A stretch of 64,000 nt of DNA, from positions 1 to 64,000 of the forward strand of contig NZ_UTVH01000116.1 of assembly GCF_900585905.1 (NCBI RefSeq). Direction: 5' to 3'. Each line of letters starts with the position of its first letter. The stretch's first letter is position 1. Position numbers and translations under genes: made by a program. The DNA comes from Pseudomonas viridiflava (GTDB lineage Bacteria > Pseudomonadota > Gammaproteobacteria > Pseudomonadales > Pseudomonadaceae). Shown piece after piece: positions 1 to 16,313 of the stretch. Below the pieces are notes generated by a model. It was not told the DNA's origin, ran no database searches, and worked only from the letters and a program-made list of their open reading frames with translations.

Positions 1-80
1 ATCCCGAACTCAGCAGTGAAACGATGCATCGCCGATGGTAGTGTGGGGTTTCCCCATGTGAGAGTAGGTCATCGTCAAGA
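1..80 (+). rRNA. rrf: 5S ribosomal RNA, 3' part
   Basis: The first ~80 bases match the 3' two thirds of a gammaproteobacterial 5S rRNA as I know it, including the CCGAACTCAG and GCCGATGGTAGTGTGGGG blocks and the closing CATCGTCAAG. The 5' part lies left of the window. A terminator follows at once, so this is the end of an rRNA operon. Confidence 0.95.
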
Positions 81-90
81 TTAAATTCCA

Positions 91-128
91 GAACCCCTGA
101 TCGCTTACGCGTTCAGGGGTTTTGTTTG
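91..128 (+). terminator. rRNA operon terminator
   Basis: A 9-bp perfect stem (AACCCCTGA / TCAGGGGTT) with an 11-12 nt loop is followed by a T-rich run (TTTTGTTTG). It sits about 11 nt after the 5S rRNA, as expected for the intrinsic terminator of an rrn operon. Confidence 0.9.
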
Positions 129-163
129 TGCGCGTGGAAAAGGTTGGTAATTTGCGACTAGCC

Positions 164-192
164 GTGGGATCGGCTTTAGCCGGGAAGAGGCC
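164..192 (+). repeat. single Pseudomonas REP-like element
   Basis: GTGGGATCGGCTTTAGCCGG followed by GAAGAGG matches the repetitive extragenic palindrome of fluorescent pseudomonads (core GGGACCGGCTTCAGCCGGGA) with a few changes. It is a solitary copy between the rRNA operon and birA. A paired copy of the same family lies at 49982-50070. Confidence 0.65.
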
Positions 193-347
193 AGTACAGC
201 CGCTAAAGATGAGGCGTTAGAAATGACGCCTTCTCGAAGAAAATGGCACGCCCTTATGCCAGAATTGCGCCGAGTATTTAGGGGCTTTTCTATGCATCTG
301 CAGCATGCATGGCTATCATGCGAGCCTTATTGCAGGGCGACCTATAA

Positions 348-1310
348 ATGCTGAAGTTGTTGAAGCTTCTGGGTGATGGACGATTCCATTCCGGACAGGA
401 TCTGGGCGATGCGTTCGGGGTGAGCAGGAGTGCTGTGTGGAAGCAGCTCCAGCAAATGGAGGCCGAGTTCAATATCAAGGTCCATAAAGTCCGCGGTCGC
501 GGCTACAAGCTGGAGACGCCGATTTCCTTTCTCGATGCCGCTGAAATTACCGCTTCTATGGGCGCCGTAACCGGCTGGCCGGTGATCGTCCATGACTCGC
601 TAGGCTCAACCAATGCCACTGCGGTCAAGCTTATAAGCGAGCAAATGCCTGCACCCTTCATCGTGGCGGCGGAGCGTCAGACTGCGGGCCGGGGTCGCCG
701 CGGCCGTAAGTGGGTAAGTCCTTTTGGCGAAAACATTTATTACAGTCTGACGCTGCGTATCGATGGCGGGATGCGCCAAGTCGAGGGCCTCAGCCTGCTG
801 GTAGGTCTGGCGGTGCTGAAGACGCTACGTGCAGCGGGCGTTCAGCAAGCGGGTCTGAAGTGGCCTAACGATGTACTGGTCGGGCAACGCAAGATCGCCG
901 GCATCCTGCTGGAGCTTATTGGTGATCCGGCTGATGTGTGTCACGTGATCGTCGGTGTGGGAATCAACGTCAACATGACGGATGCGGCTGAGGTGGATCA
1001 GCTGTGGACTTCAGTCAGGCTGGAGACGGGTGTGCAGGCAAGTCGCAACCGGTTGGTGGGTGAGCTGAGCAGTAATATCCATGCCTACCTGGTCGAGCAT
1101 CAGGCACGAGGCTTCGCTGCTTTCAAGGCGGAGTGGGAAAGTAACCATCTCTGGCAGGGGCGTGCAGTGGATCTTCTGACGGGGGCCGATGCCGTGCAGG
1201 GCACTGTGCTGGGAATTGATTCGCAGGGTGCGCTGCGCCTGCAGGTTGGGAGCGAAGAAAGAGTGTTCAGTGGTGGTGAGCTCAGCTTGAGGCTGCGTGA
1301 TGATACTTGA
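348..1310 (+). CDS. birA: BirA: biotin-protein ligase / biotin repressor
   Basis: Bifunctional cytoplasmic protein of 320 aa. The C-terminal part makes biotinyl-5'-AMP and attaches biotin to the carrier protein of acetyl-CoA carboxylase; the N-terminal winged helix represses biotin genes. Visible features: an N-terminal HTH (LKLLGDGRFHSGQDLGDAFG, ~res 2-21, then VSRSAVWKQLQQM), the ligase nucleotide loop AGRGRRGRKWVSP (~res 113-125), and the KWPND catalytic segment (~res 172-176). Length is normal for the family, so the full repressor form is present. The ATG has only a weak GCAGGG ribosome site. Its last 11 bases overlap the start of coaX, implying translational coupling. Confidence 0.95.
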   Translation: MLKLLKLLGDGRFHSGQDLGDAFGVSRSAVWKQLQQMEAEFNIKVHKVRGRGYKLETPISFLDAAEITASMGAVTGWPVIVHDSLGSTNATAVKLISEQMPAPFIVAAERQTAGRGRRGRKWVSPFGENIYYSLTLRIDGGMRQVEGLSLLVGLAVLKTLRAAGVQQAGLKWPNDVLVGQRKIAGILLELIGDPADVCHVIVGVGINVNMTDAAEVDQLWTSVRLETGVQASRNRLVGELSSNIHAYLVEHQARGFAAFKAEWESNHLWQGRAVDLLTGADAVQGTVLGIDSQGALRLQVGSEERVFSGGELSLRLRDDT

Positions 1311-2049
1311 GCTCGATTGTGGAAACAGCTTCATAAAGTGGCGAGTACTCCTTAGCGCCTGCTCGACGATCCTTTCGGGTGGCGTCGTGGACACTGACCA
1401 AAAGCTGCTGGATGTTCTGGGTGAAATAGATGGCCTCAACCTGCGTCACAGTCGCCTGGTGAGTGTGCGTAACGCTGAAGAAACGCAGAAACTTACCGAT
1501 GCAATAGCCCATGCGTTCGGGGTCAGGACCATGACTGCAGGCTCGGCTGAAGTGCTGGCTGGGGTGCGTAATGGTTATGAGGATTACCAGCGACTCGGCC
1601 TGGACCGCTGGCTTGCGCTAGTGGGGGCTTACGTCAGTGTGGGCAAGCGCTGCATGGTGCTGGACCTTGGTACGGCGATTACGTCGGACTTTGTCGATGA
1701 GAGTGGGCAACATCTTGGCGGATATATCTGTCCAGGCATGCCTCTGATGCGCAACCAACTGCGTACGCACACCCGGCGTATTCGTTACGATGACGCAGCC
1801 GCGCAACAGGCGCAGAGCGCTCTGTCCCCTGGCAGGTCGACGGCGCAAGCCGTTGAGCGGGGTTGTACGCAGATGATTCGTGGCTTCGCCGTTGCGCAGC
1901 TGGAAGTCGCGCAAGAGCACTTGGGTGATGACTTCGTTGTTTTCGTTACTGGAGGCGACGCTGACATGGTCGCCGACGTTCTGCCTGGTGCCAGGATAGT
2001 CCCCGACCTGGTTTTCATCGGGCTCGCATTAGCCTGTCCATTGCCTTGA
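1300..2049 (+). CDS. coaX: CoaX: type III pantothenate kinase
   Basis: Catalyses the first step of coenzyme A synthesis, phosphorylation of pantothenate, in the cytoplasm. It is the CoaX (type III) form common in Pseudomonas, not the E. coli CoaA form. Visible motifs: LELDCGNSFIKWR at the N terminus (phosphate-1 loop with DxGN), GLDRWLALVGAY (~res 97-108) and the DLGTAIT block. 249 aa. I start at the ATG at 1300, overlapping the birA stop; a GTG three bases earlier is in frame but gives a less typical start. It forms a birA-coaX-SPOR gene string, the conserved arrangement next to the tRNA-secE-nusG locus. Confidence 0.93.
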   Translation: MILELDCGNSFIKWRVLLSACSTILSGGVVDTDQKLLDVLGEIDGLNLRHSRLVSVRNAEETQKLTDAIAHAFGVRTMTAGSAEVLAGVRNGYEDYQRLGLDRWLALVGAYVSVGKRCMVLDLGTAITSDFVDESGQHLGGYICPGMPLMRNQLRTHTRRIRYDDAAAQQAQSALSPGRSTAQAVERGCTQMIRGFAVAQLEVAQEHLGDDFVVFVTGGDADMVADVLPGARIVPDLVFIGLALACPLP

Positions 2050-2056
2050 GGTTTGT

Positions 2057-2497
2057 ATGCGGTGGTTATTTCTTTTACTGCTCATGTTGAACGGCTTGTA
2101 CTACGTCTGGCATCAGCAGGAGGCACCACTGCGAGCCAAGGAAGTGCTGCCGCTTTCGTTATTGCGTGCCGAGCAGCGCAATATTCATTTGTTGAGTGAG
2201 TCTCAAGGTGGCACTCGCCAGGGCGCTGCCGGTCGCGACTCACGGGATGAATGTCTCTATCTGGGAGGCTTCGCCCGAGCGGATCAGGCGAGGGCGATCG
2301 AGCAACGGCTCAAGAGTCTGGATGTGCAGTCCGACCCTGACCTGGTAGAAGCGGCTGAGCCTTCGGCATACTGGATCAGGATCACCCCCGAGAGTCGACG
2401 GCTGGTGAGCGACAACCTCCTGAAAAACCTGACAGAGGATTTTCCGGAGCTAAAAAACAGAATTATGTCGTGTGCGGGCATTGCAACCTCGGGATAG
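2057..2497 (+). CDS. small SPOR-domain envelope protein
   Basis: 146 aa. One N-terminal membrane segment or uncleaved signal (WLFLLLLMLNGLYYVW, ~res 3-18) precedes a variable linker. The C-terminal ~70 residues start at CLYLGGFARADQARAIEQRL and have the pattern of a SPOR (sporulation-related repeat) fold, which binds denuded peptidoglycan glycans. The gene is 7 nt behind coaX and so in the same transcript. The position matches the SPOR protein usually found after coaX in pseudomonads. Its exact cellular role is not established from sequence; a septal or envelope role is inference. Confidence 0.8.
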   Translation: MRWLFLLLLMLNGLYYVWHQQEAPLRAKEVLPLSLLRAEQRNIHLLSESQGGTRQGAAGRDSRDECLYLGGFARADQARAIEQRLKSLDVQSDPDLVEAAEPSAYWIRITPESRRLVSDNLLKNLTEDFPELKNRIMSCAGIATSG

Positions 2498-2598
2498 TTT
2501 GCATATGATGGCGCCCGCTTCGCAGTGCGGGTCTACAAGCCAGCTGCTGCCTTGCATGAGTCAACGTTTGTAACCTCAGGTTTTTAATGAGAAAAAGG

Positions 2599-2627
2599 TT
2601 GACAGAAGGGTAGCATGAGTTGAGAAT
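2599..2627 (+). promoter_or_regulatory. sigma70 promoter for the tRNA-Tyr/Gly/Thr operon
   Basis: TTGACA -35 box, 17-nt spacer and GAGAAT -10 box; the predicted start is a few bases before tRNA-Tyr at 2641. A consensus -35 fits a strongly expressed stable-RNA operon. Confidence 0.7.
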
Positions 2628-2640
2628 GCTGCCCTGTTCA

Positions 2641-2725
2641 GGAGGGGTTCCCGAGCGGCCAAAGGGATCAGACTGTAAATCTGACGTCTACGACTTCGAA
2701 GGTTCGAATCCTTCTCCCTCCACCA
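2641..2725 (+). tRNA. tRNA-Tyr (GTA anticodon)
   Basis: 85-nt class II tRNA with a long variable arm. Acceptor arms GGAGGGG / TCCCTCC pair, the anticodon GTA is at 2675-2677, the T-loop is GGTTCGAATCC, and the 3' CCA is encoded. First of three tRNAs in one transcript. Confidence 0.97.
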
Positions 2726-2761
2726 TATTCAAAAGCTGTGCAGCATGTCAGGCGGGTCAAG

Positions 2762-2835
<74 letters not shown>

Positions 2836-2859
2836 GTCTGCTGTATCGCGTGAAGTTCT

Positions 2860-2935
2860 GCTCTTGTAGCTCAGTTGGTAGAGCACACCCTTGGTAAGGG
2901 TGAGGTCAGCGGTTCAAATCCGCTCAAGAGCTCCA
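2860..2935 (+). tRNA. tRNA-Thr (GGT anticodon)
   Basis: 76-nt tRNA with acceptor arms GCTCTTG / CAAGAGC, anticodon GGT in the loop after CACCC, T-loop GGTTCAAATCC and encoded CCA. Last tRNA before a terminator. In many pseudomonads a tuf gene follows here; none is present. Confidence 0.97.
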
Positions 2936-2939
2936 ATAT

Positions 2940-2972
2940 AAAGGCAGATATGCAAATATCTGCCTTTGTTTT
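2940..2972 (+). terminator. terminator of the tRNA-Tyr-Gly-Thr operon
   Basis: Perfect 11-12 bp stem (AAGGCAGATAT / ATATCTGCCTT) with loop GCAA, followed by TGTTTT. It separates the three-tRNA operon from the tRNA-Trp-secE-nusG transcript. Confidence 0.85.
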
Positions 2973-3094
2973 ACCGGTCTGGCATATGATGCTCGGCCAG
3001 GTTTCGGTCCCGCGTTTGCGGGCTGATTCTTCAAGAGCCTGGAGTCCAGGGTGCGTGATGTGGTTGTTGTCTTGCGCCCGGTTCGACAAGGTTG

Positions 3095-3123
3095 TTGAAA
3101 AATTTCTGTTAGGCTGGCATAGT
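3095..3123 (+). promoter_or_regulatory. sigma70-like promoter for tRNA-Trp-secE-nusG
   Basis: TTGAAA, a 17-nt spacer and CATAGT, about 21 nt before the mature tRNA-Trp. It lies just after the preceding terminator, as expected for a separate transcript. Confidence 0.5.
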
Positions 3124-3144
3124 GTTCGGCCTGATTTTGCTTTT

Positions 3145-3220
3145 AGGTCAGTAGCTCAATTGGCAGAGCGACGGTCTCCAAAACCGTAGGTTGGGGGTTC
3201 GATTCCCTCCTGACCTGCCA
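3145..3220 (+). tRNA. tRNA-Trp (CCA anticodon)
   Basis: 76-nt tRNA with acceptor arms AGGTCAG / CTGACCT, anticodon CCA within GGTCTCCAAAACC, T-loop GGTTCGATTCC and encoded 3' CCA. It lies directly ahead of secE, as in many Proteobacteria. Confidence 0.97.
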
Positions 3221-3266
3221 GATTCACTCGATTGTATCTGGCTTTCTTTTCACAGGATTACCGTAG

Positions 3267-3635
3267 ATGACTCTCAAGGCTGAAGCCCAAGAATCTCGCT
3301 TCGATCTGCTCAAGTGGCTGGTTGTGGTCGCTCTGGTGGTCGTTGGGGTGGTCGGTAATCAATACTACTCGGCTCAACCAATTCTGTATCGTGTTCTGGC
3401 ACTTCTTGTGTTGGCCGGCGCTGCGGCGGTTATTGGTTTGCAGACGGGTAGGGGCAAGGCTTTCTTTGTTTTAGCTAAAGAAGCTCGTGCCGAAATTCGC
3501 AAAGTCGTATGGCCGACTCGCCAAGAAACCACGCAGACCACGCTGATTGTCGTGGCTGTTGTACTGGTTATGGCGTTGCTGTTGTGGGGGCTCGATTCCC
3601 TGCTAGGCTGGCTTGTTTCCTTGATTGTTGGCTAA
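3267..3635 (+). CDS. secE: SecE: preprotein translocase subunit
   Basis: Clamp subunit of the inner-membrane SecYEG channel; partner of the SecY encoded at 29018-30346. 122 aa with three membrane segments (about res 14-34, 39-58 and 90-121), the long gammaproteobacterial form. The conserved cytoplasmic amphipathic motif AKEARAEIRKVVWPTRQET (~res 70-88) is intact. It is followed after 9 nt by nusG in the usual secE-nusG operon. Confidence 0.97.
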   Translation: MTLKAEAQESRFDLLKWLVVVALVVVGVVGNQYYSAQPILYRVLALLVLAGAAAVIGLQTGRGKAFFVLAKEARAEIRKVVWPTRQETTQTTLIVVAVVLVMALLLWGLDSLLGWLVSLIVG

Positions 3636-3644
3636 GGGTGTCCC

Positions 3645-4178
3645 GTGGCTAAGCGTTGGTACGTAGTGCATGCTTATTCGGGTTACGAAAAGCATGTTAT
3701 GCGCTCGTTGATCGAGCGTGTGAAGCTGGCTGGCATGGAAGATGGCTTCGGCGAGATTCTGGTCCCCACTGAAGAAGTGGTGGAAATGCGTAACGGCCAG
3801 AAGCGCAAAAGTGAGCGTAAATTCTTTCCTGGCTATGTGCTGGTTCAGATGGATATGAACGAAGGTACCTGGCACTTGGTCAAGGATACCCCTCGCGTCA
3901 TGGGCTTTATCGGCGGTACTGCTGACAAGCCTGCGCCTATCACTGATAAAGAAGCTGACGCGATCCTTCGTCGCGTAGCTGACGGCAGCGACAAGCCGAA
4001 GCCGAAGACACTGTTCGAGCCGGGTGAAGTCGTTCGCGTCACTGACGGTCCGTTCGCGGACTTCAATGGCACCGTCGAAGAAGTTAACTACGAAAAAAGC
4101 CGGATCCAAGTGGCTGTGCTTATTTTCGGTCGTTCCACTCCGGTGGAGCTTGAGTTCAGTCAGGTCGAAAAGGTCTAG
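3645..4178 (+). CDS. nusG: NusG: transcription elongation/termination factor
   Basis: Binds RNA polymerase, suppresses pausing, and links the enzyme to Rho or to ribosomal protein S10. 177 aa, normal length. The N-terminal NGN domain (WYVVHAYSGYEKHVMRSL; FPGYVLVQMDM) is followed by a C-terminal KOW domain (FEPGEVVRVTDGPFADFNG, ~res 124-142). Translation starts at a GTG. A terminator closes the secE-nusG unit. Confidence 0.97.
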   Translation: MAKRWYVVHAYSGYEKHVMRSLIERVKLAGMEDGFGEILVPTEEVVEMRNGQKRKSERKFFPGYVLVQMDMNEGTWHLVKDTPRVMGFIGGTADKPAPITDKEADAILRRVADGSDKPKPKTLFEPGEVVRVTDGPFADFNGTVEEVNYEKSRIQVAVLIFGRSTPVELEFSQVEKV

Positions 4179-4195
4179 CTGGGCAAGAATCCCAT

Positions 4196-4227
4196 ACCCC
4201 GCAGCCATAGGCTGTGGGGTTTTTTCG
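4196..4227 (+). terminator. terminator after nusG
   Basis: 11-bp stem ACCCCGCAGCC / GGCTGTGGGGT with a 3-nt loop, then TTTTTTCG. It lies 18 nt after the nusG stop and ends the secE-nusG transcript before rplK. Confidence 0.9.
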
Positions 4228-4296
4228 TCACTGGGATAAACGTGCTAGTAACCGGGGAGCCTTTATTGGCGTTCGAACCCGTAATTGGAGTGCCTC

Positions 4297-4728
4297 ATGG
4301 CCAAGAAAATTACCGCTTACATCAAGCTGCAAGTAAAGGCCGCTCAGGCTAACCCAAGTCCGCCGGTTGGCCCGGCTCTGGGTCAGCACGGCGTGAACAT
4401 CATGGAATTCTGCAAGGCCTTCAACGCCCGTACTCAGGGTATTGAGCCAGGTCTGCCGACTCCAGTGATCATCACTGTCTACAGCGACCGTAGCTTCACT
4501 TTCGAAACAAAAAGCACCCCTGCTTCGGTTCTGCTGAAGAAAGCTGCTGGTCTGACTAGCGGTTCGGCACGTCCGAACACCGTTAAAGTTGGCACCGTGA
4601 CTCGTGCACAGCTGGAAGACATCGCAAAAGCAAAAAATGCGGATCTGACAGCTGCTGACATGGAAGCGGCCGTGCGTACCATCGCCGGTTCCGCTCGTAG
4701 CATGGGCCTTAACGTGGAGGGTGTGTAA
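4297..4728 (+). CDS. rplK: 50S ribosomal protein L11
   Basis: Component of the GTPase-associated centre of the large subunit; binds 23S rRNA with L10 and is needed for RelA activation. 143 aa. The N-terminal proline hinge ([16 protein letters not shown], ~res 19-34), the thiostrepton-contact region, is intact. I start at ATGGCCAAGAAA (4297); a GTG at 4285 is in frame but adds four atypical residues. The stop overlaps the rplA start by one base, so translation is coupled. Confidence 0.97.
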
Positions 4729-5423
4729 TGGCTAAGCTGACCAAGCGCCAAAAAGCTATCGCGGCAAAAATCCAGCCGGGCAAGTCGTACAACTTCGTCG
4801 AAGCTGCTGCGCTGCTGGCCGAGCTGTCGACTGTCAAGTTCAGCGAGTCTGTTGATATCGCTGTGAACCTGGGTGTTGACCCGCGTAAATCTGACCAGGT
4901 TGTTCGTAGCGCTACTGTGCTGCCACACGGCACTGGCAAGACCGTTCGCGTTGCGGTGTTCACCCAGGGCCCAGCTGCCGAGGCCGCACTGGCTGCCGGC
5001 GCTGATCGCGTTGGTATGGACGACCTGGCTGCCGAAATGAAAGGCGGCGACCTGAACTATGACGTAGTCATCGCTTCCCCGGACGCGATGCGTGTTGTAG
5101 GTCAGTTGGGTCAGATCCTCGGTCCTCGCGGCCTGATGCCTAACCCTAAAGTCGGCACTGTTACTCCTGACGTCGCAACCGCCGTCAAGAATGCCAAGGC
5201 TGGTCAGGTTCGTTATCGTACCGACAAAAACGGCATCATCCATACTTCAGTTGGCAAGGTCGGTTTCGACGCAGACAAGCTGAAGGAAAACGTTGAAGCA
5301 CTGATCGCTGATCTGAAGCGTATCAAGCCTGCTTCCTCGAAAGGCATTTACGTCAAGCGCGTTACCTTGAGCACCACTATGGGCCCAGGCCTGGTGATCG
5401 ACCAGGGTTCCCTGGAAGCGTAA
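4728..5423 (+). CDS. rplA: 50S ribosomal protein L1
   Basis: Forms the mobile L1 stalk next to the E site. In bacteria it also represses its own operon by binding the L11 leader mRNA. 231 aa, standard length. The conserved GPRGLMPNPKVGTVT block is at ~res 128-142. It overlaps rplK by one base (TAATG), so L11 and L1 are translationally coupled. Confidence 0.97.
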   Translation: MAKLTKRQKAIAAKIQPGKSYNFVEAAALLAELSTVKFSESVDIAVNLGVDPRKSDQVVRSATVLPHGTGKTVRVAVFTQGPAAEAALAAGADRVGMDDLAAEMKGGDLNYDVVIASPDAMRVVGQLGQILGPRGLMPNPKVGTVTPDVATAVKNAKAGQVRYRTDKNGIIHTSVGKVGFDADKLKENVEALIADLKRIKPASSKGIYVKRVTLSTTMGPGLVIDQGSLEA

Positions 5424-5619
5424 GACGTCTTTGGCGCGCACGTCGCGCCATTGAAAAAATTGGGGTCCCTGCCTGGCGGGGGCTATCCAAGACCGTAGGC
5501 GGCGCAAGTCTTAAAATACAAGCCTACGCAGATGGTGCTCCCGGTTCCTTACCGAATCAGACACCAAAACGACATCCGGTTTCGGCCGGATGAAACGGTA
5601 ACAAGCAGGAGTTAAACCC
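5424..5619 (+). promoter_or_regulatory. rplJ leader, likely L10(L7/L12) control region
   Basis: 196-nt untranslated gap between rplA and rplJ containing several inverted repeats, such as CATCCGGT...GCCGGATG next to the start. In bacteria the mRNA upstream of rplJ folds into the L10-L12 binding site that represses rplJL translation. The position and length fit that role; the exact site is not proven here. Confidence 0.55.
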
Positions 5620-6120
5620 GTGGCAATTAATCTCGAAGACAAGAAGGCCATCGTCGCTGAAGTCAACGAGGCTGCCAAAGCTGCTCTGTCCGCTGTCGTG
5701 GCTGATGCCCGTGGTGTGACAGTAGGCGCTATGACCGGACTCCGTAAAGAGGCTCGTGAAGCTGGCGTATACGTACGTGTTGTACGTAACACCCTGCTCA
5801 AGCGCGCCGTTGCTGACACTCAATACAGTGTCCTCAGCGACGTGTTCACAGGCCCGACCCTGATCGCTTTCTCCAACGAACATCCGGGTGCTGCTGCCCG
5901 TCTGTTCAAAGAGTTCGCCAAGGGTCAGGACAAGTTCGAGATCAAGGCAGCTGCGTTCGAGGGCAAGTTCCTCGCAGCTAACCAAATCGACGTACTGGCA
6001 ACACTGCCGACCCGCGACGAAGCCATTTCGCAGCTGATGAGCGTGATTCAAGGCGCTACCAGCAAGCTGGCTCGTACTCTGGCTGCAGTTCGCGAGCAAA
6101 AAGAAGCTGCCGCAGCCTAA
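5620..6120 (+). CDS. rplJ: 50S ribosomal protein L10
   Basis: Base of the L7/L12 stalk; its C-terminal helix anchors L12 dimers and its N-terminal domain binds 23S rRNA and L11. 166 aa, starting at a GTG (VAINLEDKKAIVAEV) preceded by AGGAG. The C-terminal segment (res ~140-166, KLARTLAAVREQKEAAAA) is the Ala-rich L12-binding helix. Forms rplJL with the next gene; autoregulated through the leader upstream. Confidence 0.96.
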   Translation: MAINLEDKKAIVAEVNEAAKAALSAVVADARGVTVGAMTGLRKEAREAGVYVRVVRNTLLKRAVADTQYSVLSDVFTGPTLIAFSNEHPGAAARLFKEFAKGQDKFEIKAAAFEGKFLAANQIDVLATLPTRDEAISQLMSVIQGATSKLARTLAAVREQKEAAAA

Positions 6121-6198
6121 GGCTGAGTCACTTCTCTCGCGTATTTTTGTTTATTTCGATGGCCGCGTAGGCCGTCCCCCAATTCAGGAAATACAGCA

Positions 6199-6564
6199 AT
6201 GTCTATCTCCCAAGACGATATCCTCAACGCCGTAGCTGAAATGTCGGTTCTGCAGGTTGTTGAGCTGATCAAAGCTTTCGAAGAAAAATTCGGCGTTTCC
6301 GCTGCCGCTGCTTCTGCCGGTCCAGCTGCTGCTGCTGCCGTTGTTGAAGAGCAAACCGAATTCAACGTCATGCTGCTGGAAGCTGGCGAGAAGAAAGTTA
6401 ACGTGATCAAGGCAGTACGTGAACTGACCGGCCTGGGCTTGAAAGAAGCCAAGGCTGTAGTTGACGGCGCTCCAGCCATGGTTCTGGAAGCAGTTGCGAA
6501 AGACGCTGCTGACAAAGCCAAAGCTACGCTGGAAGAAGCAGGCGCTAAAGTCGAGCTGAAGTAA
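6199..6564 (+). CDS. rplL: 50S ribosomal protein L7/L12
   Basis: Multicopy stalk protein that recruits and activates translation GTPases such as the EF-G and EF-Tu encoded downstream. 121 aa. An N-terminal dimerisation domain is followed by an Ala-rich hinge (AAAASAGPAAAAAVVEE, ~res 35-51) and a conserved C-terminal domain (EKKVNVIKAVRELTGLGLKEAK). Followed by an attenuator before rpoB. Confidence 0.97.
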   Translation: MSISQDDILNAVAEMSVLQVVELIKAFEEKFGVSAAAASAGPAAAAAVVEEQTEFNVMLLEAGEKKVNVIKAVRELTGLGLKEAKAVVDGAPAMVLEAVAKDAADKAKATLEEAGAKVELK

Positions 6565-6609
6565 GCATCGACTTGAGTGTCCAGCCCAAGCGTTAAGCGA
6601 AAGGCTGAT

Positions 6610-6640
6610 GGCTGGTGGCTCTTGCCACCGGCCTTTTTCC
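6610..6640 (+). terminator. attenuator between rplL and rpoB
   Basis: 10-bp stem (GGCTGGTGGC / GCCACCGGCC) with loop TCTT, then CTTTTTCC. A partial terminator at this point is known in rplKAJL-rpoBC operons, where it lowers polymerase relative to ribosomal protein output. About 140 nt of untranslated RNA separate it from rpoB. Confidence 0.8.
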
Positions 6641-6783
6641 GTTATAGATGACTGGCTGGGCCGGCATCGATAACGTGCAGTATCCACCGACGACGGTGGC
6701 GCAAACCATGGGGTTTGCACGATTTTCTGGCTGCTCCCGTCGGGAGGAGCCAAACAAGCAGGTGACCAAGCTGGGGAACGCTG

Positions 6784-10857
<4,074 letters not shown>

Positions 10858-10920
10858 CACGTGACGCGAATCGAGGGTGGGTCGGTATGACTGCCCTCTG
10901 CTCCGCCAGGAGGAAAGGCC

Positions 10921-15120
<4,200 letters not shown>

Positions 15121-15200
15121 GCGTAGGGCCCTGGTTCCTTTTTCAGGCGAAGTCGCGGCGAAAGCCGGGATTTCGCATGAAGGAGGGCCGGGGCTTTGCC

Positions 15201-15229
15201 TTGACTGGGGGCGAGATCCTCTTTAGACT
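15201..15229 (+). promoter_or_regulatory. sigma70 promoter of the rpsL (str) operon
   Basis: TTGACT, exactly 17 nt, TAGACT; five of six and four of six consensus matches. It lies ~92 nt before rpsL and within the 200-nt gap after rpoC, so the str operon can be transcribed independently of rpoBC. Confidence 0.75.
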
Positions 15230-15320
15230 CTTGTACCCCTAAATTTGGCGGGACTCACGTCCGGCCATTTTGCTTTTCTTGCAAGACAATAGCGTCGCAA
15301 GACAACAGTGGAGCTAGTAG

Positions 15321-15692
15321 ATGGCAACTATCAACCAGCTGGTACGTCAGCCGCGCAAGCGTATCGTCGAGAAATCCGACGTACCTGCGCTGCAGAACTG
15401 CCCGCAGCGTCGTGGCGTATGCACACGTGTGTATACCACCACGCCGAAAAAACCAAACTCGGCATTGCGTAAAGTCTGCCGTGTGCGCCTGACCAACGGT
15501 TTCGAGGTTTCCTCGTACATCGGTGGTGAAGGTCACAACCTGCAAGAGCACAGCGTGGTACTGATTCGTGGCGGTCGTGTAAAAGACTTGCCAGGTGTTC
15601 GTTATCACACCGTTCGTGGTTCTCTGGATACTTCCGGCGTCAAAGGTCGTAACCAGGGTCGCTCGAAGTACGGTACCAAGAAGCCGAAGTAG
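15321..15692 (+). CDS. rpsL: 30S ribosomal protein S12
   Basis: Decoding-centre protein that monitors codon-anticodon pairing. 123 aa. Both classical streptomycin positions are wild type (Lys in TTPKKPNSALRKV and Lys in GGRVKDLPGVRYHT), so target-site streptomycin resistance is not predicted. First gene of the str operon (rpsL-rpsG-fusA-tuf). Confidence 0.97.
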   Translation: MATINQLVRQPRKRIVEKSDVPALQNCPQRRGVCTRVYTTTPKKPNSALRKVCRVRLTNGFEVSSYIGGEGHNLQEHSVVLIRGGRVKDLPGVRYHTVRGSLDTSGVKGRNQGRSKYGTKKPK

Positions 15693-15812
15693 TCTTCGGG
15701 TTCCTGTGACAAAATGCAGATTTCTATTTTTCTGAGTCGATAAGAGTAAGGTCGGGCGCAACCCAAGGGTTGGTGGTCCCGAGCTACCTGAAGACCGTTT
15801 GAGGGCTTATCC

Positions 15813-16283
15813 ATGCCAAGAAGACGCGTAGCAGCCAAGCGCGAAGTGCTTGACGATCCAAAATACGGCAGCCAGATCCTGGCCAAGTTCATGAACCACG
15901 TAATGGAAAGCGGCAAGAAAGCCGTTGCCGAACGTATCGTTTATGGCGCGCTGGAAAAGGTTAAAGAACGCAAGAACAGCGATCCCCTGGAAATCTTCGA
16001 GAAAGCTCTCGACGCCATCGCTCCGCTGGTCGAAGTGAAGTCGCGCCGTGTAGGCGGTGCTACTTACCAGGTTCCGGTCGAAGTTCGTCCGTCCCGTCGT
16101 AATGCTTTGGCAATGCGCTGGCTGGTAGACTTCGCGCGCAAGCGCGGTGAGAAGTCTATGGCTCTGCGTTTGGCTGGTGAATTGCTGGACGCCGCTGAAG
16201 GCAAAGGTGCTGCAGTTAAGAAGCGTGAAGACGTGCACCGTATGGCTGAAGCCAACAAGGCTTTCTCGCACTACCGCTTCTAA
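15813..16283 (+). CDS. rpsG: 30S ribosomal protein S7
   Basis: Nucleates assembly of the 30S head and contacts E- and P-site tRNA. 156 aa, standard length. Conserved N terminus [19 protein letters not shown] and C-terminal segment [18 protein letters not shown]. In bacteria S7 represses the str operon by binding the rpsL-rpsG junction; the 120-nt gap here could hold that site. Confidence 0.97.
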
Positions 16284-16313
16284 TTTTAGCGTCACTCATT
16301 TTGCGAGGGCTTT

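Noticed and set aside
280..320. Repeated ATGCAT around CTGCAG before birA
   Set aside because: Looks like an operator palindrome but has no match to a known BirA or other operator and is only a short repeat.
3008..3022. Small CCCGC/GCGGG hairpin between tRNA-Thr and tRNA-Trp
   Set aside because: Only five pairs and no T run; not distinguishable from chance.
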